Shown here: piece after piece, positions 58,466-64,000 of the stretch | How positions within the stretch are numbered: position 1 is the stretch's first letter | Layout of the letters: the number at the start of each line of letters is the position of its first letter | Assembly: GCF_051660745.1 (NCBI RefSeq) | Contig: NZ_JBOFQF010000019.1 | Coordinates: forward strand, 1 to 64,000 | Source: Segniliparus sp051660745 | GTDB taxonomy: Bacteria; Actinomycetota; Actinomycetes; Mycobacteriales; Mycobacteriaceae | Direction: 5' to 3' | DNA length: 64,000 nt | Translations under genes and position numbers: made by a program | The notes under the pieces: generated by a model | The model's database searches: none | Told to the model about the DNA's origin: nothing | Seen by the model: only the letters and a program-made list of their open reading frames with translations

Positions 58466-59002
58466 CTAGCAGAGGTGGACGAGCACACCACCGACCAGGT
58501 TCCCGGTCGCGGGCCCGAGCACGTTGTGCCCGAAGCCGCCGAGGACCGTGCCCGTGCCGATGCCGACGACGTTGTCCATCGTGCCGCCGACGCTGGTCGC
58601 CAGCATCTGGCCGCAGGTGCTGCCCTTGGGGGCGACGAACGGCAGCGGCAGCGCCCGGCGCGGGGCCGCGCCGCCGAATGCCGGGGCATAACCGCCGCCC
58701 CGGTAGCTCGGCGCTTGGGCCGGGATGTTCGCCGGGCCCCCGGACTGGCCGTTCAGATAAGCCTGGTAGTTCTGCTGGTCCCGGTCGCCGAGCATGCCGA
58801 CCTGCTCAGGAGCCCCTTCCGGAGCCTCCTGCCAGGCGGAAGCGCCGCTCTCGCCCGAATCCTCGTCCTGGACGGGGGCTTCCTGCCCCGCGTCGTCGGC
58901 GGGGTCCGCCGACGCGGCTGCGGCGCCGAAGCCTCCGGCCATCAGGCCGAGGCCTCCGGCGAACACGCCTGCCGCGAACGTCTTAGCAATGCTTTTCAAC
59001 AT
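58466..59002 (-). CDS. Small secreted Ala/Gly-rich protein
   Basis: Not recognised. A 178-aa exported protein: signal peptide about 1-34 (MLKSIAKTFAAGVFAGGLGLM, cited to 20 residues as MLKSIAKTFAAGVFAGGLGL) with cleavage near SADP. The mature part is acidic and disordered (DDAGQEAPVQDEDSGESG) to about 65, then Gly/Pro/Ala-rich, ending with a more ordered GTMDNVVGIGTGTVLGGFGHNVLGP and a final Cys pairing with the Cys of STCGQ. The glycine pattern suggests a wall or surface role. GAGGAG lies 7 bases before the ATG. A 377-base region follows upstream. Confidence 0.6.
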   Translation of the reverse strand: MLKSIAKTFAAGVFAGGLGLMAGGFGAAAASADPADDAGQEAPVQDEDSGESGASAWQEAPEGAPEQVGMLGDRDQQNYQAYLNGQSGGPANIPAQAPSYRGGGYAPAFGGAAPRRALPLPFVAPKGSTCGQMLATSVGGTMDNVVGIGTGTVLGGFGHNVLGPATGNLVGGVLVHLC

Positions 59003-59379
59003 GATGTCTCTCCTCACAGTCGCGCGGATCGCGACCCTCTCGGACGTACTGAGAGTATCCGTTCCGTTTAAGAAGGGTCTGTTGTTATTTTGTGAGTTCT
59101 TTGTGATTATTGCGTTCTCGGCGTGTCACCGTTGCGTATGTTTATTCGTGAGACAGATGTGACATTTGGTTATCAAAACGTGATCAAAATGAGCGAGTGA
59201 TGCGGCTCACGAGGCCTAAAAGTTAGGCTGCCCTGATCAAAAGGGGCCGGAAGCAGGGCAATTATCGTGGGCACAAGCAGAGTTCAATAAGTTACTGGCG
59301 AGTAACTTACCCGTGAGTAACATGTAGCAGACCGAGCAGCCCGCAACCGGCCGCCGCAACGTGAGGAGAGCGCCCCGCC
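59003..59379. other. AT-rich divergent regulatory region
   Basis: A 377-base spacer between a secreted protein and the Fe-S oxidoreductase, the AT-richest part of the right end. It has GCCTAA-aag-TTAGGC (59214-59228), a perfect 6-bp palindrome, and two tandem TTAC/GTAA operator-like sites (59288-59320). It lacks convincing ORFs. Confidence 0.6.
59288..59320. promoter_or_regulatory. Tandem TTAC-N6-GTAA operator-like sites
   Basis: Site 1: TAAGTTACT and AGTAACTTA around GGCG (59288-59309). Site 2: TTACCCGTGAGTAA (59307-59320), sharing its first three bases with site 1. The cores TTACTGGCGAGTAA and TTACCCGTGAGTAA start 15 bases apart. They end 60 bases before the Fe-S oxidoreductase start and look like sites for a TetR-type repressor. 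Confidence 0.65.
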
Positions 59380-62300
59380 GTGAACGCCACTACCATCGCC
59401 ATCGGGATCGTCGGCTGGTTGATCTGCCTGGTCTGTTGGGGCATGTTCTTCTCGGGCGTTTGGCGCCAGGTGCGCATCATTCGACTCGGCCAACCCGACA
59501 ACACCCGGCTCCGCCCGGTCCTCCCTCGGCTGAAGACTCTCATCGTCGAATTCCTCGCGCACACCCGCATGGTGCAGTTCCGCTCGGTCGGTTGGGCGCA
59601 CTGGCTGGTGATGATCGGCTTCCTCGGAGGCATGTTCGTGTACTTGGAGTCCTACGGGCGGGCCATCGACCCCGAGTTCCACTGGCCCGTCGTCGGCGAG
59701 CTGCCGGTGTGGCATCTGTGGGAGGAGTTCCTCGGGGTCGGCACCATCATCGGCATCGTCGCCCTGATCGTCATTCGCCAGCTCAACCACCCCCGCCGGG
59801 CCGAACGCCTGTCCCGTTTCGCGGGCTCGAACTTCTTCGCCGCCTACCTGATCGAGCTGATCGTGCTCACCGAGGGCACGGCCATGGTGCTGGTCAAGGC
59901 CATGAAGATCGCGACCTTCCACGAGACCAGCCCGTGGACCGACCCGGTCACCGGGCTGCTGGCCACGCTCTTTCCGGCGAGCACGCTCATGGTCTCGGTG
60001 TTCTCGTTCTTCGAGATGCTCTCCGGCGGGGTCTTCCTCTTCGTCGTCGGCCGCAAGCTGAACTGGGGCGTGGCCTGGCACCGCTTCTCCGCCTTCTTCA
60101 ACATCTACTTCAAACGCGAGGCCGACGGCGGCGTCGCGCTCGGCGCAGCCAAGCCCATGATGTCCGGCGGCAAGGTCCTGAACCTGGAAGAGGCCGACCC
60201 CGACGAGGACAGCTTCGGCGTCGGGAAGATCGAGGACTTCACCTGGAAGAACCTGCTGGACTTCACCACCTGCACCGAGTGCGGCCGCTGCCAGTCCCAG
60301 TGCCCGGCCTGGAACACCGGCAAGCCGCTCTCCCCCAAGCTGCTCATCACCTCGCTTCGCGACCACGCGTACGCCAAGGCCCCGTACCTCTTGAACGGCG
60401 AGACAGCCGGGGCGACCGCCCTGGCCGAGGCCGAGCGCCCGATCATCGGCGGCATCGGCGAAGACGGCAAGCTGGGCGGCGTCATCGACCCCGAGGTGCT
60501 GTGGAGCTGCACCACCTGCGGCGCCTGCGTCGAGCAGTGCCCGGTGGACATCGAGCACGTCGACCACATCATCGACCTGCGCCGCCACCAGGTGCTCATC
60601 GAGACGGAGTTCCCGCACGAGCTCTCCACGCTGTTCAAGAACCTTGAGAACAAGGGCAACCCGTGGGGCCAGAACTCCTCGGCCCGCACCGGCTGGATCG
60701 GCGAGGTCGACTTCCCGGTCCCGGTGTTCGGCGAGGACGCCGAGTCCTTCGACGGCTACGAGTACCTGTTCTGGGTGGGCTGTGCGGGCGCCTACGAGGA
60801 CCGCGCCAAGAAGACCACCAAAGCGGTCGCCGAGCTCCTCTACTCCGCCGAGGTCGAGTTCCTCGTCCTCGGCGCCGAGGAGACCTGCACCGGCGACTCT
60901 GCCCGGCGTTCCGGCAACGAAATGCTCTTCCAGGCCCTCGCGCAGCAGAACATCGCGACCATCGACGCGGTCTTCGAGGGCGTCGAGCCCGGCCGCCGCA
61001 AGATCGTCGTGACCTGCGCGCACTGCTTCAACGCGCTCAAGAACGAGTACCCCGAGCTCGGCGGGGCCTACGAGGTGGTCCACCACACCCAGCTGCTCAA
61101 CAAGCTGGTCCGGGAGAAGAAGCTCGTCCCCGTCGCCCCGGTCGAGGGCAACAACTCGCTCACCTACCACGACCCCTGCTACCTCGGCAGGCACAACAAG
61201 GTCTACGAGGCTCCGCGCGAGCTCATCGAGGCGGCAGGCGCGAAACTCACCGAAATGCCCCGGCACGGGCAGCGCTCCATGTGCTGCGGCGCGGGCGGAG
61301 CCCGGATGTGGATGGAGGAGACGCTCGGCAAGCGGATCAACATCGACCGCGTCGACGAGGCGATCGCCACGAACGCGCAGACCATCGCGAGCGGCTGCCC
61401 CTTCTGCCGCGTGATGCTCACCGACGGCGTGACCGCGAAGCAGCAGGACGGGATCGGCGAGAACGTCCAGGTCGTCGATGTCGCGCAGCTCCTCTTGGAG
61501 TCCGTGCGCCGAGGCGGCCCGCTTGTTGTCCGCGAGGAGAAGAAGGCCGCCCAGACGGCCTCGGCTCCCGCTGTGGAGAAGCCCGCGCCGTCCGAGGAGC
61601 CCGCAGCACAAGCGGCCCCCGCCGCCGAGGCCCCGAAGACGGACGCGCCGCAAGCCGCGAAGCCCTCGGTCGGCCTCGGCATCGCCGGGCCCGCCAGACG
61701 GCCCGGAGCCAAGCAACCCGCTCCCGCCGCCCCTGCGGAAACCGCCCCCGAGCCCGCCGGGCAGGAGACGTCGGCCGCCGCGAAGCCCTCGGTCGGCCTC
61801 GGCATCGCCGGGCCAGCCAAGCGCCCCGGAGCCAAAAAACCTGTCGCAGCACCGGCGCCGAGCGAGCAGCCTGCGGAAGCCGCCGCCCCTGCGGAGCCCA
61901 AAGCGGAGGCTCCCGCCGCGAAACCTGCGGTCGGACTCGGCATCGCCGGGCCAGCCAGGCGGCCCGGAGCCAAGAAGCCCGCTCCCGCCGCCCCTGCGGA
62001 GGCCGCAACGCCGGAGCCAGCAGCAGCGCCTGCCGAAGAGCCGAAAGCCGCTCCCGCTGAGCCTGTTGCCGCAGAGCCCGTTGCCGCTGAGCCGAAACAG
62101 GATTCCTCGGCGAATGCCAAGCCGACCGTCGGCCTCGGCATCGCCGGGCTCGCCAAGCGCCCCGGAGCCAAGAAGCCCGCTCCCGCCGCCCCTGCGGAGG
62201 CCGAAGCACCCGCGCAGCCTGCGCCGCAGGCCGAGGAGCCTGCCCCGTCGGAGCCCCCGGCCGCCGAAGCAGAGCGGCAGGAAGCCGCCGAGCACGTCCC

Positions 62301-62463
62301 CGACCAGCCTGTTCCGGCCGAGCCGGAGCAAACGGCAGAGCCCGAGCCTGCGCAGGCTCCCGCGCCCGCCGCAGAGCAGCCCGCGCCCGACACCGCGAGC
62401 ACGGCCAAGCCTGCTGTCGGCCTCGGCATCGCGCCCGGGGCGAAACGGCCAGGAAGGCGCTGA
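59380..62463 (+). CDS. Membrane heterodisulfide-reductase-like Fe-S oxidoreductase with repetitive C-terminal tail
   Basis: A 1027-aa protein resembling M. tuberculosis Rv0338c. Residues 1-250 hold about five membrane segments of a NarI/cytochrome-b-like domain. Two [4Fe-4S] motifs follow, CTECGRCQSQCP near 298 and CTTCGACVEQCP near 377. Two CCG cysteine domains follow, with HDPCYLGRHN and MCCGAGGARMW. Residues 760-1027 are Ala/Pro/Glu-rich and contain five copies of KPxVGLGIAGPAxRPG (starting at residues 761, 802, 848, 914, 1010). The core would move electrons between a quinone or flavoprotein and a disulfide or acyl-CoA dehydrogenase system; the partner is unknown. GTG start with GAGGAG upstream. 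Confidence 0.87.
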   Translation: MNATTIAIGIVGWLICLVCWGMFFSGVWRQVRIIRLGQPDNTRLRPVLPRLKTLIVEFLAHTRMVQFRSVGWAHWLVMIGFLGGMFVYLESYGRAIDPEFHWPVVGELPVWHLWEEFLGVGTIIGIVALIVIRQLNHPRRAERLSRFAGSNFFAAYLIELIVLTEGTAMVLVKAMKIATFHETSPWTDPVTGLLATLFPASTLMVSVFSFFEMLSGGVFLFVVGRKLNWGVAWHRFSAFFNIYFKREADGGVALGAAKPMMSGGKVLNLEEADPDEDSFGVGKIEDFTWKNLLDFTTCTECGRCQSQCPAWNTGKPLSPKLLITSLRDHAYAKAPYLLNGETAGATALAEAERPIIGGIGEDGKLGGVIDPEVLWSCTTCGACVEQCPVDIEHVDHIIDLRRHQVLIETEFPHELSTLFKNLENKGNPWGQNSSARTGWIGEVDFPVPVFGEDAESFDGYEYLFWVGCAGAYEDRAKKTTKAVAELLYSAEVEFLVLGAEETCTGDSARRSGNEMLFQALAQQNIATIDAVFEGVEPGRRKIVVTCAHCFNALKNEYPELGGAYEVVHHTQLLNKLVREKKLVPVAPVEGNNSLTYHDPCYLGRHNKVYEAPRELIEAAGAKLTEMPRHGQRSMCCGAGGARMWMEETLGKRINIDRVDEAIATNAQTIASGCPFCRVMLTDGVTAKQQDGIGENVQVVDVAQLLLESVRRGGPLVVREEKKAAQTASAPAVEKPAPSEEPAAQAAPAAEAPKTDAPQAAKPSVGLGIAGPARRPGAKQPAPAAPAETAPEPAGQETSAAAKPSVGLGIAGPAKRPGAKKPVAAPAPSEQPAEAAAPAEPKAEAPAAKPAVGLGIAGPARRPGAKKPAPAAPAEAATPEPAAAPAEEPKAAPAEPVAAEPVAAEPKQDSSANAKPTVGLGIAGLAKRPGAKKPAPAAPAEAEAPAQPAPQAEEPAPSEPPAAEAERQEAAEHVPDQPVPAEPEQTAEPEPAQAPAPAAEQPAPDTASTAKPAVGLGIAPGAKRPGRR
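61660..62457 (+). repeat. Five-copy coding repeat, KPxVGLGIAGPAxRPGAKKP
   Basis: Units start at 61660, 61783, 61921, 62119 and 62407, separated by variable Ala/Pro/Glu spacers of about 20-80 residues. The unit is well conserved while spacers drift, so the unit is probably selected for, perhaps as a binding motif. Confidence 0.85.
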
Positions 62464-62470
62464 GAACGCG

Positions 62471-62520
62471 ACAGATCGGAGGCCACGGCGGCACGCCCGC
62501 CGTGGCCTCCGATCTGTTTT
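62471..62520 (+). terminator. Terminator of the Fe-S oxidoreductase gene
   Basis: A 21-bp perfect stem with arms ACAGATCGGAGGCCACGGCG(G) at 62471-62491 and the complement at 62497-62517, followed by TTTT. Strong intrinsic terminator, 8 bases past the stop. Confidence 0.95.
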
Positions 62521-62636
62521 CCCGGACTGGCCGGACCCCGCCAAGGCTAATTCTGCGCCGGGCTAGTTTTGGACAACTGGCCTGATTCTTCCGCCGGTAT
62601 TGCCGTCCGCAGGCCCTGGTCTGGCACACTTGACGG

Positions 62637-63890
62637 ATGAGCAGTCCCCAGCACACCCCCATCAATCCGGACTTGCGCACGCTCGACCAGTCGCACAAAC
62701 TGCAGAACGTCGCGTACGAGATTCGTGGCCCGGTGCACGCGGCGGCGACGCGCATGGAGGCCGAAGGCCACCGCATCCTCAAGCTCAACATCGGCAACCC
62801 GCCCGTCTTCGACCTCCAAACCCCCGACGTGATCCTGCGCGACGTGATCGCCGCGCTCTCCCACGCGCAGGGGTACACCGAGGCCAAGGGCATCCTCTCG
62901 GCCCGGCGGGCCATCGTCACCCGCTACGAGCTGGTCCCCGGCTTCCCCTACCTCGACGTGGACGACGTCTTTCTGGGCAACGGCGTCTCCGAGCTCATCA
63001 CGATGACGCTGCAGGCGCTGTTGAACAACGGGGACGAGGTGCTCATCCCGACCCCGGACTACCCGCTGTGGACGGCCTCGACCGCGCTCGCCGGCGGCAC
63101 CCCCGTGCACTACCTCTGCGACGAGACGGAGGACTGGAACCCCAGCCTCGACGACATCGAGGCCAAGATCACGCCGAACACCAAGGCCATCGTGGTCATC
63201 AACCCGAACAACCCCACCGGCGCGGTGTACTCCACCAAGGTGCTCGACGGCATCGTGGCGCTCGCCCGGAAGCACTCGCTGCTCATCCTCGCCGACGAGA
63301 TCTACGACCAGATCCTCTTCGACGACGCGCAGCACGTCTCCATCGCCTCCCGCGCGCACGACCTCTTCTGCATCACCTACAACGGCCTGTCGAAGACCTA
63401 CCGCGCCCCCGGTTTCCGCTCCGGGTGGATGGTGCTCACCGGGCCGAAGGACCACGCGAAAGGCTTCATCGAAGGCCTTGAGACCCTCGCGGCGACCCGG
63501 CTGTGCCCGAACGCGCCCGCGCAGTACGGCATCCAGGTGGCCGTCGGCGGGTACCAGAGCATCCGCGACCTCGTCCGCCCCGGCGGGCGGCTGCGCGAGC
63601 AACGCGACGCCGTCGTCGAAGAGCTCGTGAAAATCCCCGGGGTCTCCTGCGTGGTCCCCAAAGGCGCGATGTACGTCTTCCCGCGCCTGGACCCCGAGGT
63701 GCACGAGATCCACAACGACGAGCAGCTCGCGCTCGACCTGCTGCTGCAGGAGAAGATCCTGATCGTGCAGGGCACCGGGTTCAACTGGCCCCACCACGAC
63801 CATCTGCGGATCGTCACCTTGGCGCCCGAGCGCGACCTGCGCAAAGCCATCGAGCGGTTCGGCAACTTCCTCGCGAGCTACCGGCAGTAG
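62637..63890 (+). CDS. Alanine-type class I aminotransferase
   Basis: A 417-aa PLP aminotransferase of the AlaA/AspC fold-I class, like Rv0337c, which follows Rv0338c in M. tuberculosis. The PLP lysine is in GLSKTYRAPGFRSGW; NPNNPTGAVYS and LADEIYDQIL give the cofactor Asn and Asp-Tyr. EAKGILSARRAI and EIRGPVHAAATRMEAEGHRILKLNIGNP (cited by LNIGNPP) fit AlaA. It probably transaminates alanine and glutamate. It is downstream of the Fe-S oxidoreductase but separated by a strong terminator and an 89-base promoter region. Confidence 0.93.
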   Translation: MSSPQHTPINPDLRTLDQSHKLQNVAYEIRGPVHAAATRMEAEGHRILKLNIGNPPVFDLQTPDVILRDVIAALSHAQGYTEAKGILSARRAIVTRYELVPGFPYLDVDDVFLGNGVSELITMTLQALLNNGDEVLIPTPDYPLWTASTALAGGTPVHYLCDETEDWNPSLDDIEAKITPNTKAIVVINPNNPTGAVYSTKVLDGIVALARKHSLLILADEIYDQILFDDAQHVSIASRAHDLFCITYNGLSKTYRAPGFRSGWMVLTGPKDHAKGFIEGLETLAATRLCPNAPAQYGIQVAVGGYQSIRDLVRPGGRLREQRDAVVEELVKIPGVSCVVPKGAMYVFPRLDPEVHEIHNDEQLALDLLLQEKILIVQGTGFNWPHHDHLRIVTLAPERDLRKAIERFGNFLASYRQ

Positions 63891-63899
63891 CCTCGCCGC

Positions 63900-64000
63900 A
63901 TGGGACGTCACGCACACGGGCCAGCCCCTCGACCAGACCAGCCCGACACGCCCGCCGGGCATGAGCACAGCCACCACGGGCACGGCCATTCGACCGGCCC
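63900..64000 (+). CDS. Cation diffusion facilitator, N-terminal fragment (cut by window edge)
   Basis: The first 33 codons of a gene that leaves the window. The product starts MGRHAHGPAPRPDQPDTPAG and then has a His-rich HEHSHHGHGH run, typical of the cytoplasmic tail of CDF zinc or cobalt exporters such as ZitB. Start is 10 bases after the aminotransferase stop. Only the tail is seen, so other His-rich metal proteins are possible. Confidence 0.55.
   Translation, partial: MGRHAHGPAPRPDQPDTPAGHEHSHHGHGHSTG

Noticed and set aside
59214..59228. IdeR/DtxR iron box
   Set aside because: GCCTAA-aag-TTAGGC has the half-sites in the opposite orientation to TTAGG...CCTAA and is too short.
61660..62457. 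CRISPR-like array of spaced repeats
   Set aside because: The repeats are in frame, encode a conserved peptide, and their spacing is irregular.

Overview
The window is high-GC actinobacterial DNA and fits a mycolic-acid-containing member of the Mycobacteriales. The evidence is MspA-type porins, the order mprA-mprB-pepD-moaB2 next to rpmF, thiE/thiO-thiS-thiG next to a mutT3-like NUDIX gene, mfd next to an lpqU-like gene, a PapA-like acyltransferase, WXG100/EspC-like type VII substrates and a cydABDC cluster. Base composition and the porins would suit a genus such as Segniliparus or a relative, but the genus is an inference that I cannot confirm from this window alone.

Layout. 1-1500: two tandem MspA-like porins (the second is cut by the window edge) and a long, less GC-rich upstream region. 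1500-5842: the envelope-stress operon mprA-mprB-pepD-moaB2, read leftward, with 11-bp-spaced repeats before mprA and before pepD. 5946-7532: rpmF, then a divergent operon of cysteine-poor (zinc-independent) ribosomal proteins L28, L33, S14 and S18 ending in a strong terminator. 7645-12530: a LysA-like protein that has lost its PLP lysine, a secreted DUF3616 protein, a DUF1707 protein and a PapA-like acyltransferase. 12557-15822: a leftward operon of two exported peptidoglycan-hydrolase-like proteins with helical N-termini, a third protein, and a possible 29-codon leader ORF.

15985-27277 is an oxidative gene cluster: SDR, MpaB/Lcp-family oxygenase with a C-terminal cysteine zinc-finger tail, cytochrome P450, FprB-type ferredoxin-NADP reductase, TetR regulator, aldehyde dehydrogenase, acyl-CoA ligase and a MenJ-like flavin reductase. 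Together these look like a route that oxidises a lipid or isoprenoid to an aldehyde, an acid and a CoA ester. 27291-34618: an RNA m5U methyltransferase, LpqU-like transglycosylase, Mfd and a MATE exporter, all leftward. 34703-36453: TPP riboswitch and thiC. 36494-39716: a DUF4166 / SRPBCC-DoxX pair, an AEC transporter and a SnoaL-like protein. 39706-45493: cydA-cydB-cydD-cydC, cytochrome bd oxidase and its assembly exporter, read leftward.

45653-50534: thiD, an isolated Uma2 nuclease, YaaA, an ammonium transporter with an altered twin-His motif, a TetR regulator and an HD hydrolase. 50574-52960: a second type VII-type cassette (120-aa protein, EspC-like protein, 421-aa candidate effector, 128-aa candidate immunity protein). 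53090-54888: an ABC exporter. 54906-58420: thiG-thiS-thiO with divergent thiE, then a NUDIX hydrolase. 58466-64000: a small secreted protein, a large membrane Fe-S oxidoreductase with a repeated C-terminal tail, an alanine-type aminotransferase and the start of a histidine-rich CDF metal transporter. Thiamine genes sit at three separate places, and only thiC carries a visible riboswitch. I saw no rRNA, tRNA, CRISPR array, transposase or prophage gene.
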